Shown: positions 16,892-26,534, counted from the stretch's first letter. The stretch is 53,064 nucleotides of DNA from Oscillospiraceae bacterium (GCA_016282135.1 JAEEKA010000051.1:1-53064); one strand, 5' to 3'. Notes: generated from the letters alone by a model not told the origin. Numbers and translations are program-made.

Positions 16892-16920
16892 TTGCATTTG
16901 GCGCGCAAATGTGTTATTGT
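16892..16920 (+). promoter_or_regulatory. Possible promoter of the aminotransferase gene
   Basis: TTGCAT (16892-16897), 17-bp spacer, TATTGT (16915-16920), about 100 bases before the start codon. The -10 box is weak. A near-palindrome GCGCGCAAAT overlaps the spacer. Confidence 0.45.
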
Positions 16921-17019
16921 AGGGCGGATATTGGAATACTCACAGATACAGGAAAACAATTCATTCAAAAACACCCGGAAGCAGGAAGCCCCGGGGCTGA
17001 TACAAAACAGGAGGCACTC

Positions 17020-18213
17020 ATGAAACTTTCCAAGAAATCCCAGCTCTGCACACTCTCCCCCATGCGGAAGTTCACGCCCTACGCCATGGCCGCCGAGGCC
17101 GCAGGCAAGAAGATCTACAAGCTGAACATCGGCCAGCCCGACATCGAGACTCCCCCCGAGTTCTTTGAGGCCGTCCGGGGCTTCTCCCAGAAGGTCCTGG
17201 CCTACGCCAACTCCCAGGGCACCGAGCAGATGCTCCAGACCGTGGTGGACTACTACAAGCGAATCGGCGTGGAGTATGATAAGAAGGACATCCTCATCAC
17301 CACCGGCGGCAGCGAGGCCCTGCAGATCCTCTTCCTGAGCATCCTGGACGAGGGCAGCGAGGTCATTATTCCCGAGCCCTTCTACTCCAACTACAACACC
17401 TTCATCCGGGCCGCCGGCGGCGTGATCCGTCCCATGCCCACCATCGCCGAGGAAGACTACAACTACGCCAAGCCCAAGGCCCTGGAAGCCCTCATCAACG
17501 AGAACACCCGGGCCATCGCCATCATCAACCCCCACAACCCCACCGGCAACGTGCTGACCGAGGCGGAGCTCCGCTCCATCGCAGACGTGGCCAAGAAGCA
17601 TGACCTCTACCTGATCTGCGACGAGGTCTACCGGGAGTTCGTCTACGACGCCGACCGTTCCCCCTGCGCCGGCAGCCTCCGGGATATGGACGATAACGTG
17701 GTGGTCATCGACTCCGTTTCCAAGCGTTTCTCCGCCTGCGGCGCCCGCATCGGCATGCTGATCTCCCGGAACAAGGCCCTGATGGCCGAGGCTCTGAAGT
17801 TCTGCCAGGGCCGTCTGTGCACCACCACCCTGGAGCAGGTGGGCGCCTCCGCCCTCTACTCCGTGGGCCCCGAGTACTTCGACAAGGTCCGCGAGGAGTA
17901 CCGCCGCCGCCGGGACATCTGCTACCGCAAGCTCACCGCCATCCCCGGCGTGGTCTGCGCCAAGCCCATGGGCGCCTTCTACGTCATGGCCAAGCTGCCC
18001 ATTGACGACGCCGACGAGTTCATGAAGTTCATGCTCACTGAGTTCGAGGACCACGGCGAGACCGTCATGTGCGCCCCCGCCGCCGGCTTCTACGCCACCC
18101 CGGGCCGGGGCCGCAACGAGATCCGCATCGCCTATGTGCTGAAGGAAAAGGACCTGGAGCGGGCCCTGGACCTGCTGGCCATGGGCATTGAGGCCTACAA
18201 CAAGCGCAAATAA
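17020..18213 (+). CDS. Pyridoxal-phosphate-dependent aminotransferase (class I/II, aspartate-type)
   Basis: 397 residues, fold-type I. The family moves amino groups between amino acids and 2-oxo acids. The N-terminal LNIGQPDIETPPEFF, the PHNPTGNVLTEAEL segment, the PLP lysine K235 in DSVSKRFSACGARIG and the carboxylate-binding arginine in NEIRIAYVLKEKDLERAL are all present. The sequence resembles aspartate/aromatic aminotransferases of Clostridia, but the substrate cannot be read from the motifs. The start at 17020 has AGGAGG (17009-17014) five bases upstream. The gene is followed by a strong terminator, so it is separate from the folate locus. Confidence 0.9.
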   Translation: MKLSKKSQLCTLSPMRKFTPYAMAAEAAGKKIYKLNIGQPDIETPPEFFEAVRGFSQKVLAYANSQGTEQMLQTVVDYYKRIGVEYDKKDILITTGGSEALQILFLSILDEGSEVIIPEPFYSNYNTFIRAAGGVIRPMPTIAEEDYNYAKPKALEALINENTRAIAIINPHNPTGNVLTEAELRSIADVAKKHDLYLICDEVYREFVYDADRSPCAGSLRDMDDNVVVIDSVSKRFSACGARIGMLISRNKALMAEALKFCQGRLCTTTLEQVGASALYSVGPEYFDKVREEYRRRRDICYRKLTAIPGVVCAKPMGAFYVMAKLPIDDADEFMKFMLTEFEDHGETVMCAPAAGFYATPGRGRNEIRIAYVLKEKDLERALDLLAMGIEAYNKRK

Positions 18214-18224
18214 TCCGATTATTC

Positions 18225-18256
18225 AGCGGGGCTGCTTCGGCGGCCCCGCTTTTTTA
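18225..18256 (+). terminator. Intrinsic terminator after the aminotransferase gene
   Basis: AGCGGGGCTGC (from 18225), TTCG loop and GCGGCCCCGCT followed by TTTTTT. Twelve bases after the stop codon. Confidence 0.9.
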
Positions 18257-18276
18257 CAAAAACTCTGAAATAAGCC

Positions 18277-18305
18277 TTGCTTTTTCGCGGCTTTTGCGTT
18301 ATGAT
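18277..18305 (+). promoter_or_regulatory. sigma-A promoter of the folT riboswitch transcript
   Basis: TTGCTT (18277-18282), 17-bp spacer, TATGAT (18300-18305). The predicted start near 18312 is about five bases before the aptamer begins. Confidence 0.75.
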
Positions 18306-18316
18306 ACCGGCGGTCC

Positions 18317-18477
18317 TTCGGAGAGTAGGGCGTGCGCGTCGGGGGTTCCCCGGTAGTGCCATTGGATGGGAGGTTGCCAATGGACGAAAAGCCGTTTTCG
18401 GCTTGCGATGCGCGCCTGCAGCCGCTCCGAAAATTCAAGGGGACCCGTCAACCTCCTCCCTGATCGGAGGATTTTTT
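18317..18477 (+). promoter_or_regulatory. Tetrahydrofolate (THF) riboswitch with SD-sequestering terminator
   Basis: The aptamer (18317-18431) has P1 TTCGGAG/CTCCGAA, the conserved GGAGAGTAG start and the TGCAGCCGCTCC end of the THF class. P2 pairs GGCGTGCGC with GCGCGCC, and P3 is CCATTGG/CCAATGG. The P3 loop GGTTG (18372-18376) can pair with CAGCC (18419-18423), matching the known L3-J2/1 pseudoknot. In the expression platform, CCTCC (18455-18459) pairs with the ribosome site GGAGG (18466-18470), followed by six T directly before the ATG. The alternative pairing of 18369-18376 (GGAGGTTG) with 18449-18456 (CAACCTCC), eight perfect pairs, would free the ribosome site. Folate bound would therefore mean OFF (inference). 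Confidence 0.88.
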
Positions 18478-19047
18478 ATGTCCAATTCCACAAGTACCGA
18501 AACGCAAAGCCGCGCCGCATTCAACCGCAAGCATCTGCTCATGCTCATTCTGCTTGGCGTATTAACCGCCATGGAAATCGTGTTTAACCGTTTTCTGTCC
18601 TTTAAAACCTGGGATTTGAAGATTGGGTTCAGCTTCATTCCCGTCGTTGTTGCCGCGATGCTCTACGGTCCCCTTGGCGGCGCCTGCGTCGGCGCGCTTG
18701 GCGATTTCATCGGCGCGATGCTCTTCCCCAACGGCCCCTTCTTCCCCGGCTTTACCTTTACTGCCCTTCTGACCGGCGCGGTCTACGGCCTGTTCCTCTC
18801 GAAAGATTTGTTTGCAAATAAAAAGATGCTCCCGGTACGGATCATCCTCTGCGTTGCAATCAACCAACTTGTTCTCAGCCTGCTGCTGAATTCGTATTGG
18901 ATTTCTGTCCTCTATGGTTCGCCCTATATCCCGCTGCTAGGGACCAGGCTCATCCAATGTGCCATTTTAATTCCGGTGCAGATTGCTGTCATTTTTGCCC
19001 TGGTTCCCGTAATGGCTCAGATTAAAAAATCCGTTCGTCTTTTATAA
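18478..19047 (+). CDS. folT: Folate ECF transporter substrate-binding component FolT
   Basis: 189 residues with about six membrane helices. As the S-component of an energy-coupling-factor importer it binds folate and docks on a shared EcfA-EcfA'-EcfT module, which must be encoded elsewhere. Family-typical motifs are the WDLKIGFSFIPVVVAAMLYG and GALGDFIGAMLFPNGPFFPG segments. The ATG at 18478 lies seven bases after GGAGG, which is itself the 3' arm of the riboswitch terminator. The THF riboswitch upstream and folC downstream agree with a folate function. Confidence 0.92.
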   Translation: MSNSTSTETQSRAAFNRKHLLMLILLGVLTAMEIVFNRFLSFKTWDLKIGFSFIPVVVAAMLYGPLGGACVGALGDFIGAMLFPNGPFFPGFTFTALLTGAVYGLFLSKDLFANKKMLPVRIILCVAINQLVLSLLLNSYWISVLYGSPYIPLLGTRLIQCAILIPVQIAVIFALVPVMAQIKKSVRLL

Positions 19048-19089
19048 AGTGAGGATTGACAGGTGACGCACGGACAGCAGCGTGCCGTA

Positions 19090-19310
19090 CCTACAGGCGG
19101 CTTCCCCGTATGTCATTGCGAGTCAGTACCCGACGTCACCGGCGTGGCAATCCACGTCCCCCATCCTTTCTCAAATGATTTCAAACGACAATTTGAAAAC
19201 ACCACAATTCTTCATTCTTCATTATTCATCATTCATTATTCATTACCTACCCCGCCGCAGGGGGTACGGATTCTTTGACTCCGCTGCGCTCCGCTCAGAA
19301 TGACAGGCGA
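19090..19310. repeat. Intergenic repeat block between folT and folC
   Basis: No gene is seen. It contains TGTCATTGCGAGTCAG...GGCGTGGCAATCCAC (about 19110-19155), the TGATTTCAAA...TTTGAAAACA hairpin (19176-19201), a degenerate TTCATTC/ATTCATT array (19207-19244) and GGATTCTTTGACTCCGCTG...CAGAATGAC (19268-19303). The last three parts match 14656-14784 in the same order. Further on, a CTGATCCCTGATCCCTG array ends just before the folC ribosome site. Confidence 0.75.
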
Positions 19311-19401
19311 GGAAGCCCGTCCGGCAGCGAACACTGCGCGCCGCTGCGTAACTCTGAACTCCGTCCCCTGATCCCTGATCCCTGTTTCAGGAGGTACTCC
19401 C

Positions 19402-20679
<1,278 letters not shown>

Positions 20680-20690
20680 AAACAGACGTA

Positions 20691-20732
20691 AAACCCGCAC
20701 GTTTCCGTAGACATGGAAACGTGCGGGTTTTT
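20691..20732 (+). terminator. Intrinsic terminator after folC
   Basis: AAACCCGCACGTTTCC (20691-20706) pairs perfectly with GGAAACGTGCGGGTTT (20715-20730) around an 8-base loop. T and A flanks on both sides make it potentially bidirectional. Confidence 0.92.
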
Positions 20733-20739
20733 CTTGCAG

Positions 20740-20868
20740 GGACGGACTGCGGGCGAGACGGGCGCCACCGGCCGCCCATACGGGGGGCACGGCGGCCTGA
20801 GGGGCTACCCATGAAGGGCACAGGCGGCCGCCCTACGTCTCAATTCTCAACGCTCAATTCTCAATTCC
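20740..20868. repeat. Intergenic repeats ending in an AATTCTC satellite
   Basis: GC-rich palindromes such as GGGACGG...GGCGCC and GGCGGCC units, then a degenerate TCAATTC/TCAACGC array (about 20838-20868) that touches the stop codon of the WG-repeat lipoprotein gene on the minus strand. Confidence 0.6.
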
Positions 20869-20870
20869 CG

Positions 20871-22586
20871 TCAGTCTTCCGCGTTCAGCGGGTAGGAGAA
20901 GACCACGTTCCCCTCCAGGTCCAGGTAGACGCAGGCCCGGTCGGTAACAGCCATAATCCGGTCGCCCCGAAGGATGGGATTTGCCGTCCGCAGAGGAATC
21001 CGAAGCTGGTTCCCCGTCTCGCTCACAGCGATCCAGGCGTCCTCGTCCCAAACCAGCCAGTACCGCTCGCCGCTGCGCTGATCCTGTATGTTGGAAAAAT
21101 AGTAATACTCCTGTCCGGGGAAAGACAGCTTCTCCTGGGGATAGGGGACGGACCCGGACAGATCTCCGGGAACAAAAGTGTATTTGTAATTCCCCGTGCC
21201 CTCCACATAGATGTCGCCCATGTAGCCGGACACGCTCTCCCCGTCCAGGACCGTCACGGCGGTACTAAAATAGTAATTGCCCGCAAGGGTCAGCTCCGCG
21301 CCGTTCAGGCGAAAGATCCGGGTGGAGCTGCCCACTCGCTCATAGAAGGTGTCGGCGTCCAGACAGCTCAGATAGTTGTCGCCGGTGACCAATTCGTTTC
21401 CGTCCCAGTCATAGAAGCTCACCTTGGAGCCGCTGTACTGCTGGACCTCGATGCCGCAGGGGGCAAGGTTGAGCCACGCGTCGCTGCCGATCTCCAGCAC
21501 GACCTTGCCGTCCCTGTCGATGACGGCAGAGCCGCCGTCCGTTTTCCGCAGGATTGCCCGACCGTTGCGGAAATTATAGGAGTAGTCGTCGTAGCCGCCG
21601 GTGATCATCGTCCCGTTCTTGTCGATGTAGCCGTAGTGCTCTCCGTCCTGGGAGACACAGGCCCGATCTTCATGGAAGCAGTTCGCTTCCCTGTAGGGCC
21701 CCAGGACCCTGTTTCCATCCCGGTCCAGGAACCAGCACTGGCTTTCCTCGCTGCTCTCAAAGTAGCGGATCAGCAGATAGAGCCCGTCTCCATATTGCAG
21801 ATTCCAGTAGTCCTCCTTCCCATCCAGCACCTGTCGGCTGGTGAAGCAAAGCTCGCCCCGGCCGTCGTAGACCTCAAAGCTCCGGTCCTCCCGAACGCAG
21901 CAGAAGCCTTCTGGCAGAGGCGTCACATATTCGTACTCCTCCGGCAGGGCAAAGCTGCCGTCCATGGAAATCACGCCGCAGAGCTCCGGCGCCTCCACCC
22001 AGCTGTAGGTCTCCCCTTCGTACTCTTCCTGCCTGGTCACGGGGTCGCCGTAGCGCATGGTGATCCAAAAGGGCTGGTAGTTGTTTTCATAGGTGGGGGA
22101 CTCATAATCCACGTAGTTCAGGGGGGTAAGCTTTGTGTAGATCCCGTCGGTAAGGATGCGGCCGTTCCGGTCCACAAGACCGTACATAGAACCGAGCTGC
22201 CAGGAATTGCCCTCCTTGTCGCAGCCAAACACCCGGGCGGCCACGTAGGGATAGACCTCGCCATAGTCGTCGGAGGGCTCGAAGTGGTCCAGGGCTCCCT
22301 CCCGCAGACGGGTAAATTTTGCCCCGGAGCCGGCGTAGGGCTCGTAGGCGGAGGGGTCCGTGTAGACCGTAATGCCGCCCGCCGTGGTAGAGCCGCCGGC
22401 CTGGTAGCCGGTTTCCGGAGGCGTCGTCTCCGGGGAAAGCGTTTCGGTCTGCGTCGCCGGGGCGGTGGTGGTCTGAACCTCCGCCCAGGTGGTGGGCTGG
22501 GTCGTGGCGGCAGGCGAATTGTCGCAGGCCGCAAACATGGTTATAAGCAGGGAAACCGCGCAGAGGATCGCGGAGATTCTTTTCAT
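20871..22586 (-). CDS. WG-repeat lipoprotein, copy 1
   Basis: 571 residues. The lipoprotein signal MKRISAILCAVSLLITMFAA is followed by C21 (lipobox FAAC) and a Thr-rich linker. The body is built of WG-type beta repeats, for example YGLVDRNGRILTDGIY, GVISMDGSFALPEEYEYV, YGYIDKNGTMITGGYD and AVIDRDGKVVLEIG. The C-terminus ends VVFSYPLNAED. WG repeats are thought to bind proteins or ligands at the cell surface; the role here is unknown. The start at 22586 has AAGGAG upstream. It is a paralogue of the next gene (22819-24642), with which it shares the signal-peptide region nearly base for base. Confidence 0.88.
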   Translation of the reverse strand: MKRISAILCAVSLLITMFAACDNSPAATTQPTTWAEVQTTTAPATQTETLSPETTPPETGYQAGGSTTAGGITVYTDPSAYEPYAGSGAKFTRLREGALDHFEPSDDYGEVYPYVAARVFGCDKEGNSWQLGSMYGLVDRNGRILTDGIYTKLTPLNYVDYESPTYENNYQPFWITMRYGDPVTRQEEYEGETYSWVEAPELCGVISMDGSFALPEEYEYVTPLPEGFCCVREDRSFEVYDGRGELCFTSRQVLDGKEDYWNLQYGDGLYLLIRYFESSEESQCWFLDRDGNRVLGPYREANCFHEDRACVSQDGEHYGYIDKNGTMITGGYDDYSYNFRNGRAILRKTDGGSAVIDRDGKVVLEIGSDAWLNLAPCGIEVQQYSGSKVSFYDWDGNELVTGDNYLSCLDADTFYERVGSSTRIFRLNGAELTLAGNYYFSTAVTVLDGESVSGYMGDIYVEGTGNYKYTFVPGDLSGSVPYPQEKLSFPGQEYYYFSNIQDQRSGERYWLVWDEDAWIAVSETGNQLRIPLRTANPILRGDRIMAVTDRACVYLDLEGNVVFSYPLNAED

Positions 22587-22624
22587 GGCGTTTGGTCTCC
22601 TTTTTGTTTTGTTTTCGGAGTTCG

Positions 22625-22818
22625 TATGGCGCTGTGCGAAGCAGGGCAAGGTCCGCCCCTACGGGCGCTGAACCAGTCGCCGTTGCCGCAGGGAGGCATC
22701 CCCTGATGCCTCCTGCCGCCGATCCGGCGGCGTCATTGCCGCAGGCAATGACTGAACCGTGGCGCTACCTCAGTGCGCCGCTGCCGAGCATTGAACTCAC
22801 CTGTCAATTGTCACCCGT
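22625..22818. repeat. Intergenic palindromes between the two WG-repeat genes
   Basis: Includes GGAGGCATCCCCTGATGCCTCC (hairpin near 22690), a GCCGATCCGGCGGC palindrome, GTCATTGCCGCAGGCAATGAC (near 22733), and a GTCAATTGTCACCC tail that touches the stop of copy 2. No gene or promoter was seen. Confidence 0.6.
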
Positions 22819-24642
22819 TCAGTCTTCCGCGTTCAGGGGATAGAAGAAAATTACGTTCCCCTCCAGGTCCGTCATGACGCTGGCCTGTTCTGTTACATAC
22901 CGGACCCGGTCGCCCCACAGATTAAAATTCTTCGTCTTCACCGGGATTCTCGCGTATATCTCCGTGTCGTCCGCAATGACCCAGGCATCCTTGTCCCAAA
23001 TCTTCAGAAAACTTCGACCGACAGCCGGATCCCAGATTTTTGCATTCCGGAAGTATAAGTCGTAATAGTTCCAATTTCCCGGATACGCTGCCTGCTCCGC
23101 ATCGAAGGGGATAACGGCCGACAGATCCCGGGGCACGAAGTAGAAGTGTCTCTTCCCGTTTGCGTCCTCCGCCGTATCTCCCAGATAACCGATGGTAACC
23201 TTCCCCTCTAAGAGGATTACAGCAGAATCCAGGTACATCGACACATCAGAGACTATCTCCTCCCCATTCAGGCGAAAGATTCGGATTGAACCAGAATTAT
23301 ACTCCACGAAGGTGTCTGCGTCCAGGCAATCCACGTTGGCCCCGCTGACCAGTAGCTGGCCGTTCATGTCATAGAAATACTCGGTGCTGGAGTCGAAATC
23401 GTGCAGCATGAAGCCGCATTCGGCATCGTAACGATCCAGAGATTTGGAGCACTCAAGAATCAGATTTCCCGCCCGATCGATCAGGATTACCCGTCTCTCC
23501 GCCTCGTTCCACGATACGAAAATGATTGCCATTCCGTTCTGAAAAGCGGTACCGCCATTGCGGTCTCCTTCTATTCCGTCGAAAACCGGGTTTCCTTTTT
23601 TGTCAATGAAGCAGTAGCGGCCCTGCTCCAAGGCAACCCAAGCCAGACCCTCGCTAAAGCAGTTTGCGTCCGCGTAGGGCCCAAGGACCCGCTTCCCCTT
23701 TTCATCCAGAAACCAGTGTTCCTCCGTGCTGCGGCTGTATTCCTCTCCGGGATAGTAGACAGACAGCAGATAGAGGCCGTCCCCATACGCCAAAGAAACG
23801 CCCGCTTCCGGGATGTTTTTCAGATCAAATCGGCGCTCGCCCCGGTCGTCATAGACCTCGACGATCCCGGCCCGGTAGCAGCAAAAGCCCATCGAAAGCG
23901 CCTCAATCCGTGAATAGACGTCCGGCAGCGCAAAGCTGCCGTCCATGGAAATCACGCCGCAATGTATGTCCAGCTCCACATTGTTCATGTGATTGTTCAG
24001 CCATTCCTCTTCCTCGTGTATCACGGGATTTTCATAGCGTTCCGTGATCCAGAAGGGCTGGTAACCGGGGTCAGAATCGCTATAATCGTCCCCTATCCTC
24101 ATGGCATAGACTGTTTGATAAATCCCATCGGTGAGAATCCGGCCGTTCCGGTCCACGATACCGTACATGGAAACGCCGTCCCAGCTGTGTCCGGAGCTGT
24201 CACTGTCCACCAACTGGGCAGCCTTATAGGGGTAGACCCCGCCGTAGTCGTCGGAGGGCTCGAAGTGATCCAGGGGCCCCTCCCGCAGACGGGTGTACTT
24301 GGCCCCGGAACCGGCGTAGGGCGTGTAGGCGGAATAGTCCGTGAGGACGTGAACAGGTCCGACAACCAGGGGCTCGGTCACAGGGGGCTCCGTCACCGGG
24401 GACTCGGTCGGGGTGGGAAGGTCCTCGAGGGTATCAAGCCAGTCGTCATCCATGTCCTCAGAGGAAGCATCGTCAATCCGCGGGGCAGTGGGAGCGGCAG
24501 TCGAGGTCGTTGGTACAGCGGTCTGAGCGTCCTCCGTCTGCGCCGTCGTCGTGACGGAGGACGGGGTGCCTGGATCGCTGCAGGCCGCAAACATGGTTAT
24601 AAGCAGGGAAACCGCGCAAAGGATCGCAGAGATTCTTTTCAT
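22819..24642 (-). CDS. WG-repeat lipoprotein, copy 2
   Basis: 607 residues. Its first 21 residues are identical to copy 1 (lipobox FAAC, C21). Then a long Thr/Ser/Asp/Glu-rich linker (about 22-105) has EPPVTEPL-like repeats. The WG-type body includes YGIVDRNGRILTDGIYQTV, GVISMDGSFALPDVY and YCFIDKKGNPVFDGI, and it ends VIFFYPLNAED. The body is clearly homologous to copy 1 but much diverged, whereas the signal peptide and ribosome-site region are almost unchanged. Likely surface-exposed; partner unknown. The ATG at 24642 has AAGGAG upstream. Confidence 0.88.
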   Translation of the reverse strand: MKRISAILCAVSLLITMFAACSDPGTPSSVTTTAQTEDAQTAVPTTSTAAPTAPRIDDASSEDMDDDWLDTLEDLPTPTESPVTEPPVTEPLVVGPVHVLTDYSAYTPYAGSGAKYTRLREGPLDHFEPSDDYGGVYPYKAAQLVDSDSSGHSWDGVSMYGIVDRNGRILTDGIYQTVYAMRIGDDYSDSDPGYQPFWITERYENPVIHEEEEWLNNHMNNVELDIHCGVISMDGSFALPDVYSRIEALSMGFCCYRAGIVEVYDDRGERRFDLKNIPEAGVSLAYGDGLYLLSVYYPGEEYSRSTEEHWFLDEKGKRVLGPYADANCFSEGLAWVALEQGRYCFIDKKGNPVFDGIEGDRNGGTAFQNGMAIIFVSWNEAERRVILIDRAGNLILECSKSLDRYDAECGFMLHDFDSSTEYFYDMNGQLLVSGANVDCLDADTFVEYNSGSIRIFRLNGEEIVSDVSMYLDSAVILLEGKVTIGYLGDTAEDANGKRHFYFVPRDLSAVIPFDAEQAAYPGNWNYYDLYFRNAKIWDPAVGRSFLKIWDKDAWVIADDTEIYARIPVKTKNFNLWGDRVRYVTEQASVMTDLEGNVIFFYPLNAED

Positions 24643-24679
24643 GGCGTTTGGTCTCCTTTTTGTTTCGTGTGTTTGTTCG

Positions 24680-25215
24680 GGGGAAAGGGCGGATGTGGAC
24701 ATCCGCCCCTGCGGGGGTCACGGCGGCATGGGGTCAGGCCGCAGGACCCTGTAGCGGCGCACACCAGTGCGCCACGGGACGCACCGCGTTGCAGCACTCC
24801 CGTAGGGGACGCTCTTACCCCGCAAAGGGTGAGCGTCCCGGCCTTCGGCACGAAGGCGATTTGCCGTCAGGCAAATCCAAACCGGTATCGGCATCGGACC
24901 AGGTCAGATCGCCCTGCCGGGCGATTGTTCCCTGCTGGAACCGGGCAACACCCCTCCACCGGCTTCGCCGGTCCCCCTCCCCTTGGCAGGGGAGGTTTTG
25001 CCGCCCCTACGGAGCTGCGCTGTCGCCAACACTTTTTCAATGTTTTCAAATGGCAATTTGAAAACACCACAAATTGTCAATTCTCAATTCTCAATTGTCA
25101 ATTCCCCGCCGCCCCTGCGGGGGCGCGGCGGCCTGGGGTCTACCCATGAAGGGCACAGGCGGCCGCCCTACGTCTCAGTTCTCAACGCTCAATTCGCAAT
25201 TCTCAGTTCTCAATT
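24680..25215. repeat. Large composite intergenic repeat region upstream of WG copy 2
   Basis: 574 bases with no gene. The main element runs from GTAGGGGACGCTC (24802) to GCCGCCCCTAC (25010), 209 bp. It contains hairpins GATTTGCC..GGCAAATC and GATCGCCCTGCCGGGCGAT, and the CACCCCTCCACCGGCTTCG block (24950-25000). A TGTTTTCAAA...TTTGAAAACA hairpin (25041-25066) and an AATTCTC array (25076-25103) follow. A second TCAATTC/TCAGTTC array (25176-25218) runs into the stop codon of the PstS-like gene. Confidence 0.8.
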
Positions 25216-25216
25216 C

Positions 25217-26221
25217 TCACTTATTGGTCACGTAGCCTTCCATGTCCAGGAGCTTCTGGCCGTCCTCGGTGACCAGCCAGTCGTAGAGAATCCGGGTGGG
25301 GCTGCCCGCCTTGGCGGCCTTGGCGATCACGCAGTAGTAGGCGTTGCGATGGGGGTACTGCTCAGAGGCGATGGTGTCCCGGTTGGGCTCCACGCCGTCC
25401 ACCTTCAGGAGCTTCAGGCCCTGGGCCATTTCCATATCGTTGGCATAGTAGTAGACGGAGTAGCCGATGGCGTTGGCGCTCTCGTCATAGCTCTTCACGG
25501 CGCTCATCAGCTCGCCCATGGAGCTGGGGATGTATTCCTCCGGCGCGTCCATCAGCGCCACGTCCTGCATCACCAGCTTCTTCATCAGGGCCTGAGAGCC
25601 GGCGCCCTCATTCCGCTGCAGGGGGATGATGGGAGCGTCAATGCCGCCCACTTCCTTCCAGTTGGTGATCTTGCCGGAGTAGATGTCCCGGAGCTGCTCG
25701 GTGGTGATATTGTCCACGGGATTGGCCTCGTTCACCAAGAAAACCAGGGCGTCGGTGGCAATCTGCTCGATGTCATAGCCAAACTTGGCGTCGTCCATCT
25801 CCTGGAAGACCGCCGCGTTGGGCTCGCCGGCCAGGATCAGGTCGCAGTCCCCGGCCATCAGGTTCCGGAAGGACTGGGTGGTGCGGTTGAAGGAAATCAG
25901 GTCCTGCACGGATTCCCGGCTCTCGCCCAGCAGCACGGAGCAGACGGCCTCCGCCATGGGCAGGCAGGCGGTGGAGCCGTCCAGACGGGGGAAGTTCTCC
26001 CGGGTGAAGCGGAACTCTGTCACCGCGTCGGTGGGCTCGGCGGTGGTATTCGCAGGCGCCTCGGTGGTGACGGGCTCCGTCTTTTCCGTGGTTTGGGGCT
26101 GGGTCTGGGGCGTCGTCTGGGTGGGCGCCGCGGTAGAGCTGGTCTGCGGGTCGTTCGTGCAGCCGGCAAACAGAGCCAGCGTCAGCGCCAGGGTGAGAAG
26201 CAAGCCAATGATCTTTTTCAT
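25217..26221 (-). CDS. PstS-like phosphate-binding lipoprotein
   Basis: 334 residues. Signal MKKIIGLLLTLALTLALFAG then C21, followed by a Thr/Pro/Gln-rich linker (about 25-75). The periplasmic-binding fold shows the PstS pattern: LDGSTACLPMAEAVCSVLLG (the STS-like phosphate loop, here GSTA), VFLVNEANPVDNITTEQLRDIYSG, GGxDAPIIPLQRNEGAGSQ and the late YCVIAK segment. The family delivers phosphate to PstCAB, but no pstC, pstA or pstB is adjacent, so this may be a stand-alone binding or sensing protein. The start at 26221 has a GGAAAGGAA purine stretch upstream. The stop codon forms the first unit of the adjoining satellite. Confidence 0.82.
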   Translation of the reverse strand: MKKIIGLLLTLALTLALFAGCTNDPQTSSTAAPTQTTPQTQPQTTEKTEPVTTEAPANTTAEPTDAVTEFRFTRENFPRLDGSTACLPMAEAVCSVLLGESRESVQDLISFNRTTQSFRNLMAGDCDLILAGEPNAAVFQEMDDAKFGYDIEQIATDALVFLVNEANPVDNITTEQLRDIYSGKITNWKEVGGIDAPIIPLQRNEGAGSQALMKKLVMQDVALMDAPEEYIPSSMGELMSAVKSYDESANAIGYSVYYYANDMEMAQGLKLLKVDGVEPNRDTIASEQYPHRNAYYCVIAKAAKAGSPTRILYDWLVTEDGQKLLDMEGYVTNK

Positions 26222-26275
26222 TTTTTCATTTCCTTTCCTTTTCAATCGGGGAATCGTTTCTTTCGATTCCCTGTT

Positions 26276-26304
26276 ATTTTACTGCATTGTGCCTGGGGCC
26301 GCAA
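26276..26304 (-). promoter_or_regulatory. Promoter of the PstS-like gene
   Basis: Minus strand TTGCGG (26304-26299), 17-bp spacer, TAAAAT (26281-26276), about 55 bases before the start codon. No clear Pho box was recognised. Confidence 0.55.
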
Positions 26305-26485
26305 TAGTTTTTTTCGTCTTGCGTCCGATTTTGGGCAAGAAAACAGCATTCCTGCTTGTGTACAGCTTTTAGACGCTCTTCGCAAAAAAATGTTCCCTGA
26401 AACTGATAGACGTTTTTCCGGGAAAAAGATTGCAGGAAACACGGAAAAAAATCAAAAAAATATTCGGCGGAAACGGAAAAATCCG

Positions 26486-26514
26486 TTGCCAATGGGAGGA
26501 ATATTTGTTATACT
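26486..26514 (+). promoter_or_regulatory. sigma-A promoter of the membrane protein at 26535
   Basis: TTGCCA (26486-26491), 17-bp spacer, TATACT (26509-26514). The predicted start near 26521 falls at the edge of the GGAGGT ribosome site (26522-26527). Confidence 0.75.
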
Positions 26515-26534
26515 GAGGGGCGGAGGTGATTTGG

